Below, in pieces: positions 1 to 12,015 of a stretch of DNA of 64,000 nt. The DNA comes from Anagrus nilaparvatae. Lineage: Eukaryota > Arthropoda > Insecta > Hymenoptera > Mymaridae. The stretch spans positions 4,588,001-4,652,000 of the forward strand of contig JAKSXM010000272.1 in NCBI GenBank assembly GCA_022575985.1, written 5' to 3'. The notes under the pieces were generated by a model that saw only the letters and a list, made by a program, of their open reading frames with translations, made no database searches and was not told the origin of the DNA. Position numbers and translations under genes: made by a program. Every line of letters starts with the position of its first letter. The first letter of the stretch is position 1.

Positions 1-1277
1 AGCCTAAAATCTGCTGACATTGTCCCTATTTATAAACAAGGTGACAAACATCTCACAACAAACTACAGACCCATTTCTCTAATCTCTAATCTGGCAAAGG
101 TTTACGAAAAAATAATTCACAACAGACTTATAAATTTTTTAAATGATAATAATGTAATTTCTAAAAATCAATACGGTTTTTTAAAAAATATTGGTACTAA
201 AGAAGCCCTTGCCAAAGTCAGTGATTTGATCTATAGCAATATAGACAATAAATTACCTACAATTATAATTTTTCTGGACTTGGCAAAGGCTTTTGATACA
301 GTTAACCATAAAATTTTACTATCTAAACTCTATAGATATGGAATTAGAGGTGGGCCTTTAGAACTGCTGAGAGATTACTTATCCAATAGATTACATAGGG
401 TCAAGTTAAATAATATTTTTAGTGATTTTAAAAATGTGACCATAGGTGTCCCGCAAGGCACGATCTTGGGTCCACTGCTTTTTTTGTTGTATATTAATGA
501 CATCTTTCACATCCTCCCTGAAAACTGTATTTTTTCATATGCTGATGATACAGCAATTGTAAGTTCTAACAAAGATTGGATTACTGCTAAAATTAAAATG
601 TCTGAATATCCTGAAAAAACCTATAAATGGCTAAACCCGAATTATTTATCTTTAAATATAAATAAGACAGTTTTCATGGCTTTTGTATCTTATACTAGTA
701 GTGTCCCAAATAACATTAAAATTTACATTGATAAGACTAAAATAAATAGAGTTGAACAAGTAAAATATTTAGGCGTTATTTTTGACCCCCACCTAAGTGG
801 GATCATCACATAACTTCCATTTTAAAAAAAACTCGTTATCTTTTATTTGTACTTAAAAAAATGTCTTTGAAAGTAGAAAAAAATATCTTGATGATGATAT
901 ATTATGAATTATTTCAAAACATAGCTTTTTATGGCATTGAGGCCTGGGGCGGAGCTTACAACAATGTCTCTAATCCCTTAATCAATATCCAAAACCGATT
1001 ATTAAAAATAATAGGTGTAGAACCAAACTGTATACTTAACTTTAAGCAAGCATTTGTTCTTAATTCCATTTTAATGAACTATGATAAATTAAAGTCAGAT
1101 TTCATAAATAGCACAAGCATTATAAGAAACAAGAATTTACGCTATAAAGCACAAAAATCCATAGGTTTTAAAAACCACAAAATAGTAGCTACAAAATACT
1201 TTAATGTGCTTCCTAGTCATCTTAAAATCTTAAACAGTAGCATAAAACAATCAAAAATAGCATTAAGCAATACATAA
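1..1277 (+). pseudogene. Non-LTR reverse transcriptase (broken)
   Basis: Encodes the polymerase that copies element RNA into DNA at the target. The reading frame is open from base 1 to about 813 and shows RT blocks in order: NYRPISL, motif A FLDLAKAFDTVNH, GVPQGTILGPLLF, the catalytic YADDT box, and LSLNINKT. A frame change near 795-800 moves the coding sense to the frame of 861-1277, which carries the C-terminal thumb-like region (YGIEAWGGAYNN, IQNRLLKII). One frameshift and the missing 5' part make it non-functional here. The endonuclease domain would lie to the left of the window. Confidence 0.82.
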
Positions 1278-1602
1278 TTTCTACAAAACTTCAATAATGC
1301 TACTCTAAATCTTTAATATCTGCAGTAAGAATTTATTCAGCTATATTCTTTATATTGTATATAATTTTTAATAATCTTAAATTATATAATATATTTATTT
1401 CTTTTCTTATTTTTTAAATAATATCTAAGTAATTGACATTATATTTTATTTATACTTTTATATTAAACTAGAACCAGCACATGCACACGGATTGTTTTGA
1501 CAATCCCTGCATGGTACATTATGTTCAATTTATATTTACGTTGTATGTATATATTGTATATTTGTATTACTGGTATCAATAAATAATAATAATAATAATA
1601 AT
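1..1602 (+). mobile_element. CR1/L2-like non-LTR retrotransposon, 3' part
   Basis: The element enters from the left edge of the window, already inside its reverse transcriptase, and ends in an (AAT)n microsatellite tail at about 1582-1602. This kind of 3' end is common in the CR1/L2 group. The coding part stops near 1277, leaving about 300 bp of AT-rich 3' UTR. The tail abuts sequence that continues the minus-strand BEL/Pao pol gene, so this element inserted into that older retrotransposon. The 5' end and left target duplication lie outside the window. Clade placement is by RT and C-terminal motifs only. Confidence 0.8.
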
Positions 1603-2178
1603 ACAACCGCCTAAACGAAGCAAATTCTGGTCGAAAAATGGATCTAGACGACGTAAATTCAAGTTATCCGGTTTTTTATTAGTAGAAATTAATTTTATGT
1701 CTTTTTTAAAGTAACTTTGTTGAACTAAATAGGTCCATAGCATTCTAGCTCTTACTAGTTCCTGAACTGAAACCAGTTTGCAGAAACCTAAATAGTATTT
1801 TACATTAAACCAATGACTATTGAAAATATTAGAAGTTTGTTTCAACTTATTTTTGCTTTTAATGAGTAATTTATCTACTAATCTAATTACATAGGATGTG
1901 ATTCTTAGAAGCTTGGGTAAAGAAGAGTACCTATCGACCAAGTCCCAAATAACGACTTTTTCAGGCTCTTTATAATTCACAGCATGACAATCTACATTTA
2001 ATATATTCACGGACTTACTCAAGATACTATTCTGTAAGTCTATTGGTCTTTTGACCATTATTCCCTCTTTCCACCAAAGAGAAAAGGCTTGCAACTGATC
2101 TGGAGGTAAACCTCTGGACACGCAATCAGCTGGATTGTCGTTGGACCTAATATGAGACCAAAATGCCTCAGGGAGCAA
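1603..2178 (-). pseudogene. BEL/Pao RNase H end and pre-integrase region
   Basis: Continues pol after the RNase H frame change. HIRSNDNPADCVSRG is the typical RNase H C-terminal block of BEL/Pao, and LWWKEG follows. The final LRRLDPFFDQNLLRLGG is the usual entry to the integrase zinc-binding region. There the sense ends, because translation runs into the (AAT)n tail of the inserted CR1-like element and reads as poly-Ile. Confidence 0.75.
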
Positions 2179-2219
2179 AGTATGAATATCTGAACATCTG
2201 TGATTAACAAATCTCTCCC

Positions 2220-3797
2220 ATTGAGAAGGATGCTCCTTTAGCCAACATAATACGTCGTAGAGTCAGAAAATAAATATATTTTAACCTCATCAAGTTTTAA
2301 AGCTCTAAGCACTTTCACAGTTAATTTTGTCAATAAATGTACAGCATTACACTCTAACTTCGGTATAGTTAAGATTGGCTTTAAAGGGGCAACCTTAGTT
2401 TTAGCCTGTAGCAAGTGCACAGTGCTCTTTCCGTGTAGCGTAACTTTTAAATATGTACAGGCACCGTATGCTTTATCGGAAGCATCTGCAAATCCATATA
2501 TTTCATACTTAGCTCCCGGGACATATTTTAGTCACCTAGAAATTTTAATTTTTTTTACAGCAGGAAGGTTAGCATACCAACCCTTAAACTCATCTTTTAA
2601 AGAGTCAGGCAATTTCGTGTCCCAATCAATTTTAGGATTTTTGGTTTTCCAAAGTTTCTGAAGCAAAATTTTTGCTGTAACAACTACTGGTGCGAGCCAT
2701 CCAAGTGGGTCAAATAATTTAGTTATTGCAGAAAGTACCTGCCTCTTTGTAAGATCAGTTTTTAGTTGTTCTAACTCAAAATCAAATGAAAAATGATCGG
2801 TGTTATGACACCAATTCAAGCCTAGCAAATTAAAACAAGAGTTAGCCAACTTTGTTTCAGCACGAATTGCAACAGGAAATTTCAACAACGCAGGATCGTT
2901 TGCCATCCACTTATGTAATGAGAAACCACCCACCTTGCAAATTTGTATTAGATCGGCTTGTTTTTTAATAGCTTCTGAAAGAGAGTGACCACCAGATAAA
3001 GTATCATCCATATAGGTTTCGCGATTTAAGATATTTATAGCTAATGGGTAACGATGACCCTCGTCTAAAGCCAATTGTCTAATCACACGATTTGCCAGGT
3101 ATGGGCTGCTTATCATCCCTTAAGTTACGGTTTTTAATGACCAAGATTGTAGGTCTTCCGAATCATTATACCGCCATAATATTTGCTGAAATCTTCTATC
3201 ATCTTTATATACTAAAATTTATCGAAACATATGTTCTATATCCGACACGAACACGAACCGGTATTTCATCCAGTTAATTAATAGCTCAGCCAAGTCAGGA
3301 AGCAAATTCGCACCACTGTGCAATAAATCATTAATGGAAACTTTATTATAATCCTTGGCTGAACCATTAAAAACTGAGCGAAATTTACGGTTATGACCTA
3401 AAATTCCGTGATCTGGCAAGAAATAGTAAAGTACGAACGACAATATTGCACGAGAACGTTCCATATGACTTAAATCTTCATAAGCATGCATAAATTTATG
3501 GTAGGCTTGAGCAAAATCAAGATTAGTTTTAAAGCGAGATTCGGTTTTTTCAAATACTTTTTTCACATGTTGAAAGGAGCCATTAAAGTTTAGACCTGCA
3601 GTTTCCAAATCCCTAAAAGGCAATCTTACAACATAGCGACCTTCCGAATTACGCGAATGAGTTTGAATAAAGTAATTTTCACAAGCCTGCTCATCCAGAG
3701 TAAGCAAAGCTTGTGGAGAGATCGAAATCTCCTCTTGTTGCCAAAATCTCTCTAAATTAAATGCTAAATCAGAGTTTATATGAAGATTAGTCATCAT
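2220..3797 (-). pseudogene. BEL/Pao reverse transcriptase and RNase H
   Basis: RT that copies retrotransposon RNA, followed by RNase H. From 3797 the frame holds the BEL-type RT N-terminus (RYVVRLPF, YYFLPDHGI, FRSVFNGSAK, VSDIEHMFR). Two stops fall between 3219 and 3117. The frame then continues with the catalytic YMDDTLSGG and GGFSLHKW (3116-2532), and with an RNase H-like part containing TIPKLECNAVHLL and FSDST (2420-2238). The pieces at 3797, 3116 and 2420 share a frame, so most damage is nonsense mutation; a frame change follows near 2230. Confidence 0.8.
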
Positions 3798-3835
3798 TAA
3801 GCAAGAATTTGAAGTGATACCTGAATTACTAGAAA

Positions 3836-4306
3836 TTATCCAGCCAAGCTTTGAGCTGGTTGCGATTCGTTCATGTTCTCGCCTTTAATAATTTCACCAA
3901 TAATTAAAGAGGAATGACAAATTGTACATACTAGCAAGTCTATGCGACCCTTTTTAGCAAATCCAGGATCAGCTAATTGCAAATGGCTAATATGAGGGAA
4001 TTTAATAGGATCGATACCTGAATTAGGTGCGTAAGACGAAATTTTTGGTATTATAAAATCATCGACATTAATTACATAATCTGAATAAAAGTGAGGTCTA
4101 ATCTGAAGATTTACCATATTTGAGCAAACAAGATCAGTTTTACCACCAATTCCTGATACAGGCATTTGAGTAGATTCTTTTTTAAGACGCAATTTCTTAA
4201 ATAAAGAAGTAGTTATAAATGAGGCTCGGGAGCATTGGTCAATTAGAGGTCTTGCCAATACTTTCAGTCCATTTTTTGAGCAAGCTTTAACTATAGCTGT
4301 CGCCAA
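3836..4306 (-). pseudogene. BEL/Pao aspartic protease (DUF1758-like)
   Basis: Retropepsin-like protease that would cut the Gag-Pol polyprotein. It is in the same frame as Gag. The expected D-Q-G-S type active site appears as LIDQCSR: the Gly after Asp-Gln is Cys (codon at 4232-4234, read on minus). FITTSL follows and GIGG lies downstream, as in DUF1758 proteins. The Cys substitution and surrounding stops indicate decay. Pol continues in another frame just below 3836. Confidence 0.72.
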
Positions 4307-4321
4307 AAGGGGTCGAGAAGG

Positions 4322-5371
4322 TAATTGTCAAGAACTGGTTGATAATGTACTAGTTTCAGCAATAGCTACCTCTGTATTGACGCTACGAGTGGTATTATTT
4401 GTGTCAGTACCACTGTTTTTAAGATTTTTTTTAAAATCTTTAATATGTAAAGATGTATGATGCTTCTGTTTACAAATATTTGTAGATGTGCAATTTGAGA
4501 TAAAGTGTGCACCTAAGCAATTAAAACATCTTTTATGTTTAGAAACAATCTCCTCTCTTTGTTTTGGGGTTTTGTTTTTATAGTCTGCACAAAACAAAAA
4601 GAAGTGATTGGCATTACAAATGATGCAGTTATTATTTAAACTTTGGTTTGATTTATTTTGATTATTAACAGAAGTATTGAAAACTTTAGCAGAAATATTG
4701 GCATAATTTGCAGATTTATTTTTATTGAAATCCAAAAATTATTTGCTAGCATGGCTATTGCTAGCTCCTTCTATTGACTCTAAAATGCTAATTTGGTTTT
4801 CAATAAATTCCAACAATTTTGCTAAAGAAGGAGGCTCAGAGCTAGCTTTTACATTTACTGTAGCATCATCAGTTCCATTATTTGCAGGAGGTGGTAATGA
4901 GTTACAATAGCTATTGTAGTAAATTTCCCATTGTTTGCGAGAATCATTATCCAGTAAATTTAAAACGGGAAAAACTATTAGATCATCCCAAAAATCTACT
5001 GTTCTACCTAGTCCTTTTAATGCTGAAAGAGGGGTGTTGACACCGGACAAAATCTTTTTAAGCTCAGTTGCAGAAGGTTTTAGAATAGGCTTAAGTGAGT
5101 ATAAATTAGCAATGTAGGCATTCACAAGTCTTTTTTTAACTTCGTATCTCTCCTTAAGCTTATTCCATACAATCTCGAAATTAGCATCAGTAGGTTGATA
5201 TGAGGCAGCTATAGTAGCTGCATCACCTTCAAGTACTGAAATTAGCTGATGCAACTTCGAAACATTAGAATAGTTTCTCCAATTTATAACCGATGATTGG
5301 AAGACATCCCTAAACGATTCCCATGCAGTATATTCACCACTAAAGTGAGGTATTTGTTTTTTATATTTCAA
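4322..5371 (-). pseudogene. BEL/Pao Gag with zinc knuckles
   Basis: Gag would package element RNA in cytoplasmic particles. The first 210 codons (5371-4739) match the DUF1759 type seen in BEL/Pao Gag: a PHFSGEY start, then W-SF-DVF, SNVSKLHQL and LEGDAA. After a stop, the same frame continues through 4735-4328, an Asn-rich stretch followed by Cys/His clusters (CIICNANHFFLFC, CFNCLGAHFISNC) typical of nucleic-acid-binding knuckles. The in-frame stop between the two pieces breaks the gene. The start is the first Met after a non-coding AT-rich leader. Confidence 0.78.
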
Positions 5372-5385
5372 AATATTTTATAATT

Positions 5386-7055
5386 ATTCGTTTCAAATCA
5401 TTCGTGATACGATTACTCTATGTATCCAATCTTCATTATTTTTAATATATTATAAGTTATATACTTTTATATTTAACTATTTATATTCACTCATCAGATT
5501 TTTAATCTGAAACTTATTATTTATAGTACTGAACAGGCAGTCATTTTACTGCGAAACGTTTAAATTTTATCAACAATGGAAAAAACTATTCTGTAATGCG
5601 GTGTTTTACTTAATAAAATATAATTTTATTTTATATTTTTGGATTTTAAATATCCCGCTGCGTTCTGTAGATAAATCTGTTTTATCTATGAAAATAATGT
5701 AAACACGGAACGAGCGGGAAATCAAGAGACAAGAGAACACGCTTCCTTCTTCTGCTAGCTGTGACACGATTCATCTCGCGAGAGAAATTATTTTTTTTTG
5801 AATCGTTAAATTTCATATGTTATTATCGTAATCTTATAATAAATACACATAATTATTATAAATTAAAGTTCAGTGATCACTTAATTGATAAATTTTCATA
5901 GTGTCATTGCATATATTAATGTAACTAATGAGGTAATATTCGCTAATACTTAACCTTAAATTCAATCGCGTCGGTACCAGAGAAGATCCACGGAAATAAC
6001 TCTAGGACCTGGACCACGTCAATATTTTGAAGAAATAACTTCAAGGTAGTGCACTTATAATTTACTATTGAGCTCATCGCGTATATTTAATTTCTTTTAT
6101 ATTTTTATATTTTTAGAATCACGTTAGATTTAAGTGTGTGTGAATGTATGCGTGTGGAGTCTACGGAGGTCGACATCCGTGGCTCATATTAAACCCCAGT
6201 ATATATACATATATACACTGTTTCTTTTATATAGAATCATTTTCTTTTTTTGTTATTAATAAATTTATATTTTCAATTAAATAAATAAACATTAAATAAT
6301 TTAAAGGTCCTTATCCATCTACATGTCGCCCTTGTATATATGTGAGTTAATGTACACACACATATTCTAATACAGGTAAATCCCCCCGTATTATAATTAT
6401 TATTAAACTTTTATGTAACAATTTGTTTATTAATTACATATTATTTTTATTGATTTTAATTAGTTAATAATAAATAAGTTAAGAAAAAAATTGTTATATT
6501 TATTTATTCATAAGTACCTATCAAGTATATAAAATAATCATTAGGATTACATAAATTTTTTAACAACTTTTGGGGCACTGCTATTTAGGCTAGGTTTGGT
6601 TTAGGAGGCAGGACTATAAACCACTGTACTTATCCTACTACTACCTGTATCCCAACTCTTTTCTTTATACTTTTCACAGTATTTTTTAAATGTTTCGTAC
6701 ATTTCTAAGTACCCCGTTGCTGAAACCGGATATTTTATTCAGTTTAAATAAGATTTGTACTTATTATAATAATAGATACAATTATATCTTGGATAAACTT
6801 ACTTTTTTTTGCATCGGAATGTCCATTAGATGTCCTCATATTTGCATTTACTTCTTGTTGCTCTCTAATGAAACTTCTTTGTCTTTCAGCCCTTTCTCGC
6901 CTGCGTCTTAATGCGGGTGTCACTCCTACATCAACTTTAAAAAAAAATATTTATGCTATTTCTTAAATATATTATTTTCAAATTCTATTTTTTTCATATC
7001 CTAAATGGTGGGAAAAACCGAAAACTTATTCTACCTAAAATACCCACTGAATTTT
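5386..7055. other. AT-rich DNA; may hold the BEL/Pao leader and 5' LTR
   Basis: No convincing gene. It lies upstream of the minus-strand Gag, so it should contain the leader, primer-binding site and 5' LTR. A tRNA-complement-like string beginning TGGTACCGACGCG occurs on the minus strand near 5968-5980, but no paired LTR in the window confirms it. Short ORFs such as 6690-6911 have no recognisable features. A TATATACA-type microsatellite lies at about 6199-6222. Confidence 0.4.
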
Positions 7056-7300
7056 CATTTTGCCTAATTAGATCTAATTAGTTCTAAGAATATTAATTTA
7101 TATCTAAATAGATCTAAATTGACCTACACGGTAGAGCTGCTTTGGTTGAATATTCAACCAAATTGGATTGAATTTGCAACCAAAACTGGTTTAATTTTCA
7201 ACCAAAAGCTAAAATACAAAATAAAAACGATGTTTTTATAGTACAGGGTAAGAAATGGTCAGGGCATCCATCAAAAGTAAATGAATTTTATTATATTATT
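7056..7300 (+). repeat. Dispersed repeat, copy 1
   Basis: A ~245-bp repeat with another copy in inverse orientation at 24350-24600. Both copies share GGTAGAGCTGCTTTGGTTGA, the self-complementary GGTTGAATATTCAACC, AGATCTAATTA-type strings, and a far end reading CAGGGCATCCATC (or TGATGCCCTG in the other copy's orientation). No coding potential; possibly a MITE. Confidence 0.7.
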
Positions 7301-8521
7301 GTACACTGAAAAAAAATTCCGGTTGCGGCAACCGGAATTCCGGTAACATTAAATTTTTTTTTTTATTACGAAAAATGATTATTAAAAACTTATATACAAC
7401 AACTCTATACATGAAAATTGATAATTCAGAAAAATTAATTCAGAAAAATCAAAATGGGCGATCAATTCAATAATCAAGTTAAAAAAGTTTAAAATTTTTT
7501 TTACACTTTTCAAAAGTGGCTTATATATTATTTTTTTAACCTATTAAGGACTAATCGTACATAGCTGGACTTTTTATTACCAGACTGTTACAAAACCTTT
7601 TTTTTTATTTTATCAAGTTTTCTAGGGGTAAAAATGATTGCTTTTTCCAACTTTTACAACAGTTTTTACGTACAACCCCTCCAAAAGGGGTAAAAATAGG
7701 GGTAATCATGAACTTTCGGCTTTTTAAAATTTTTTTCTGGACTTTTAACTGATAAAACCTAACTTACCTATAATTTACTTCTTTTATTACCTAGACCTCT
7801 TAATACAGTTAAAAGTGTAATATCCATGTGGACTGACCATAATTTTTCATTTCTAATCCTTTAGGGGGTGACTACCTCTATATAAGGGGTAGAAAAGTGA
7901 AGAATACAAAATCAAAACATTTTCTTCATTTATAAGGTGTATTTGTATGAAATAATAGGGATCCTAATAAATAAAGCATATATATTATATATATATATAT
8001 ATATAAACTTAATCTATATTTGTTAGTCAATTAAAAAAAAATATAGGTACATATTATATACCTATTTTTGTTTATCTCGCTAATAATTATGTACATTAAT
8101 GATTTTTTCTAACGCGCGCATTTAAACGGCCCCTTATGACACTAAAATTAAAAGCATAATAAGAACAAAAAATGAAAATCCGTTCGTAAAATATTAACAA
8201 ATGCATAAAAAATAAACATATGAAATAAGAAATAAATAAACGAAAGGAAGAATGGAGAAGAAAGTGAATGTAAAAAGAAAAAAATCTGTGGAAGGGCAGG
8301 TAGGGAAAACGCATTGGCCACTAAAAATTCTATTAATAGATGGTGTATAGTGGGAGTAAAATATCATACTGTGATGTATGAAGATAATTTTTTTGTAATT
8401 TTTTATATCAGATAAAATTTTAATAAATATATCATTTGATTGTGTTCATCTATCTTTAAAAGGCCTTATTATATGCTTAAATGCGCTTGTTAGAAAAAAT
8501 TATGTATATAACACGTAAAAT
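7301..8521. other. Non-coding AT-rich stretch
   Basis: No gene recognised. At 7317-7343 there is a palindromic CCGGTTGCGGCAACCGG followed by GAATTCCGG, resembling motifs inside the 32.9-35.5 kb palindrome. Bases 7366-7430 recur inverted at about 19990-20070. A (TA)n microsatellite lies at about 7978-8005. The 72-codon minus ORF at 8096-8314 is Phe/Ile-rich with no family features, so it is not called. Confidence 0.5.
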
Positions 8522-8523
8522 AA

Positions 8524-8535
8524 TGATGCTTTTTT
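8524..8535. repeat. Left target-site duplication of the R1-like element
   Basis: TGATGCTTTTTT, repeated at 15314-15325. It was originally part of the left TIR of a MITE. The T-run continues 20 bases beyond the duplication to 8555. Confidence 0.8.
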
Positions 8536-8555
8536 TTTTTTTTTTTTTTTTTTTT

Positions 8556-9929
8556 GGGGTGGTTGGGAAATAAACCATTTTTTGGTGAATACCCGACATG
8601 CTGGAATGAGATGGGTTGGCCCCATGGACTGGTAGGAGTTACCTATGGACACGACGCTGTATAAGCTACAGACCACTGGTTTGGTCCTTTAGTGTCGATA
8701 ACTCTAGGTGGGATTGAACTGCCTTCTCGTGGCTACCCTGTTGATGTGCTTAATTGCACACAAATGTTCACCCACTTACCAAGGCTGAGGCCTGCACACG
8801 TCGTACCTATGCGTCACTCAGCCGACGGCTTTTGGCTGAGATCCTGAATGGTTCTCTTAGTAGACAGTTAAAGTTTCTTATTAACTCCACCTTGCTCCCT
8901 CTCGGAAGCCAGGTGGAATCACCTCTTTCCCGATGACCTCGAACTCACTGTGAGGGGTGCGTTGTCTAGGAAGGCGTCTGCGAACGGGGCATACATTTCC
9001 TCTAATTCAGATGTCACTAAAGGCAGCTTTAATAATTTTTAATTATACTATACACTAATGCTATTGACATTGGTATATTAATATGATGAATGGCTGGGGC
9101 TTCTCTGGAGCGGGGCTCCGCAGCAATGTGGCCTTGCCCTATGGAGCGGGGTGATCGTTGCTGTTGGTTCATTCATGTTTGTGCCCTTCACCTGCTGTCT
9201 GTTGGGGGGATTCAGAAAAAGCCACGAAAAAAGCTGAAAAGTTCGCTGGGATTGGCTGCATGTGTTTCTGTCTAAACAAAAAACTGTTTACTTTAAATGT
9301 GATATATGTGTTGCAGCCAAAAACTTCGGGACGTAAGGCTTGAAGCGGTAATTATCAGATAAACCCTTGCAGCTGCAGGTGTTGGGCGCGAGCATGACTG
9401 ATCCTAGGATCCCTGATTTCGGTGAGCCCTGCGGTGTTCGCAAATTGCACAAGTGTGTAAGTCCCAGGAGCAGATGTCTGGGTGGATGTCGCATTCTTTC
9501 TTGCAGTGCAAATCGAATGATCGAACGGCACGTGCTGTTTTTTCACCTGGTGATCATTTGATCATCTGTGGAAGTAATCTTACTTTTGTAAGAATCATTG
9601 GGATCTTGACCAATCGCTAGGAATGGCCTATGAGGATCCTGTTAATACGACGGGTAAAATATCGTATTATGTCAGCAGACATCAGATCTGTAGGACTCGC
9701 AACGGTCACCCCCCTGTGTCTTGTACCCAGGTTGAGGATTGCTGCGGGTCTGAATCCCCGGTCCTATTATCTCACCACTTTTTCCCATTTCATTACAGGT
9801 ACACTAATTACAATAGTTCTTTACAGGTTTTTTCTTTTTTCCAGGTTATCACATCGCACAGAGGGTACCCTTACCCGCATTCATTTAAGGGCGCTTAGTC
9901 CAGTGACACAGGCTATCTAAATAACAAAT
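8556..9929 (+). other. 5' UTR of the R1-like element
   Basis: A 1.37-kb GC-richer leader between the element start and ORF1. Short ORFs here, such as 9623-9898 and 9367-9561, overlap in several frames and have no domain signature. An internal promoter is expected in such elements but I cannot point to one. Confidence 0.6.
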
Positions 9930-12015
9930 ATGCAAAATGATAAAAATGATATACCTCAGGCTGATAAGTCACTTGTTCAAGAAGTGTCGAATTCAGCTGT
10001 CAGATCGGGTGAAAGCCCCGGTGTCTGGCACCGGCCCCATGGACTCTGAGGGGGGCCAACAATTTTGCATGGAGGCGGATTTAACACCATCTTCCGCCCA
10101 GGGGGGACCAGGTAAGGAACTTCAAGCCATAGTTTTGCTTGAACATATTGAGCATCCACTACCTGCACCAGGTGCAGGGAATACTGAAAAACCAAGCTAT
10201 GCAGACAACCTCAAATATCTGCAGAACTTAGCATATGGCACTGGTGGTCTTGACACAGATCAGGCCTTTGATGAAGCAGTGGTCGAAAAACCCAATGCCT
10301 TCCTTCACCACATTTCTGTTCTGAAGGACGCTATACAGGCTTTGGAAAAACACCACAAGGAAATGACGGAAGCTCATCGCAGCATGTCCAATGACTGTAC
10401 AACAAAACAAAAAAATTGCGGCATGCCAATTAAAAATGGAGTAAACCTCTTCGGCAATGTGCTCATTCAACTTGAGCTAATAACGAAGAGACTGCATGCA
10501 GAAACGCAAGATATTGAGTCTGCTCTTAAAAAAGCAGAACATAAGCAGCAGGCAAACAGAATCCGATCGTCTTCCTCTGAGGAGAACTCTCCAGAGTCAA
10601 GACATGATAGGAAAAGGATCCACAAGAAGAACCCCAGCAACTCTGGGATGGATCAGCAGAACAACGCGGAGCTCCAGGAAGAAGAGGAAAGAAGGAAAAT
10701 GCTGCGTAAAGACAATCTGAAAAAAGAGCAAGAGCAGAGGAAGAAGGAAAATGCGCGTTTGGAAAAGGAGGAAAAAGAGCGGCAGAAAAATGAGAAACTG
10801 CTCCAGGAAAAAACAATTCTGCTACAACTACACCAAAAGCAGAACCTGGAGCAGGGGAAAGCGAAGGCGCCACCTAAAGAGAAGGAAGGAGAGCATCCCA
10901 ACAGGGAGGAGGACCCAAAAACGGCGCCTAACAACACCAAGGCGGACGGCCCACGGGATAACCCTGGGACCTCCCCAAAGAAGGATAAAAAATCTCCCAA
11001 GCACTTGTCCAAAAAGGAAAGAAAACAACAAAAGAAGCTTAGAAAATTGCAGCTTAGGCGTGGAAGCAACTCACCCGAAAATACGAATCAGCCATCTGAA
11101 ACAACGCAGATGGCTGATGGAAGGGTGAACAATCAGGCGCAATCTCAGAGGCCAACTGACAAGGAGGAAAACTGGCAGGTAAAGGGTAGCACGAAGAAGA
11201 AACCCAGAGCCAAGAGTGCCCAACAGGCTAAGAAAACTGCTGAAAAAGTTCTTTCAAAAATGGGAAGGCGCAGGTATAGGAAAAGGAAGGAAGCCTTCCA
11301 GATTACCCCAGCGGCGGGTTAGACGTACGAGGAAACGCTCATCGATCTAAAGCGCAATGTTAACCTCGAAGAAGCTGGAGCGAAGATTCACCGCGTCAGG
11401 AAAGCTCAAAATGGCAGTGTCCTGATCGAGTTGGAGGCAATCCAGGACCGCCAAAAGCTGGAAGATGCGGTGAAATTGGTAACGGGGCCTGACTCGAATG
11501 TCCGGGATCTGATCCCAATGCTCAAGCTCGAAATTCGAGACTTGGATGGGGTCACGAAAGAGCAGGAGATACAGGAGGCCGTTGCCAAGGCTATTGGCAT
11601 TGAAAATGGTGACTCTCTCGTGGTTACCATTTTCAAAACCAAAGGCACGACTGGCCAGATGGCCATTGTGGAACTCTTGGAAGCGGACGCTTTACGCCTG
11701 GCCAAAAAGGGTAAAATCCAGATTGGCTGGGCATCGAGCAGGGTGCGACTTCGCGCGGACGTGAGGCGCTGTTTCAAGTGCCTGGGCTACGGGCATAGTC
11801 AGTATGTTTGTAAAGGTCCGGACAGAAGCAAGGCGTGCCTTAAATGTGGCGAAGATGGACATAAAAGGGCAGAATGCAGCAAGGATAAGCCTAAGTGCTT
11901 CCTCTGCAAGTCCAGAAAGGATAAGGGCTCCACGGAGCACTATCCAGGAGAGGGAAACTGCCCCAGTTACCGGGAGGCTCTGGCTGTGGCGAAAAACAGG
12001 TGTCATCGGAAATGA
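9930..12015 (+). pseudogene. R1-like ORF1 (Gag-like, CCHC)
   Basis: RNA-binding Gag-like protein that would coat element RNA. The most protein-like start is ATG at 9930; that frame stops near 10045, and the main frame (from 9937) carries the rest, suggesting a small indel around 10020-10040. The order is an acidic N-part, a long Lys/Glu-rich coiled-coil-like segment (about 10560-10900), then the conserved C-part with two perfect CX2CX4HX4C knuckles (CFKCLGYGHSQYVC, CLKCGEDGHKRAEC) and a third Cys-rich unit. A single in-frame TAG at 11320-11322 splits the frame, and coding sense resumes at once (TYEETL). The natural stop TGA at 12013-12015 overlaps the ORF2 start. Confidence 0.85.

Larger units (their letters stand above)
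1603..5385 (-). mobile_element. BEL/Pao LTR retrotransposon, internal region, decayed
   Basis: Read on the minus strand, this gives the BEL/Pao order: Gag with a DUF1759-like start, zinc knuckles, DUF1758-like aspartic protease, RT, RNase H and the start of the integrase region. Pol stops abruptly at 1603, where the CR1-like element is inserted, so the rest of integrase and the 3' LTR should lie left of the window. Stops and two frame changes show that it is dead. I could not define the 5' LTR; it should lie between about 5390 and 6600. Confidence 0.85.

Noticed and set aside
8096..8314. 72-codon minus ORF, Phe/Tyr-rich
   Set aside because: AT-biased composition, no signal for splicing and no family features.
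9090..9920. Short overlapping ORFs in the R1-like 5' UTR
   Set aside because: They conflict with each other in frame, carry no domain signature, and lie before a clear ORF1.
10526..11069. Long minus-strand ORFs rich in Phe, Ser and Leu
   Set aside because: They are antisense shadows of the Lys/Glu-rich coiled-coil part of R1-like ORF1.
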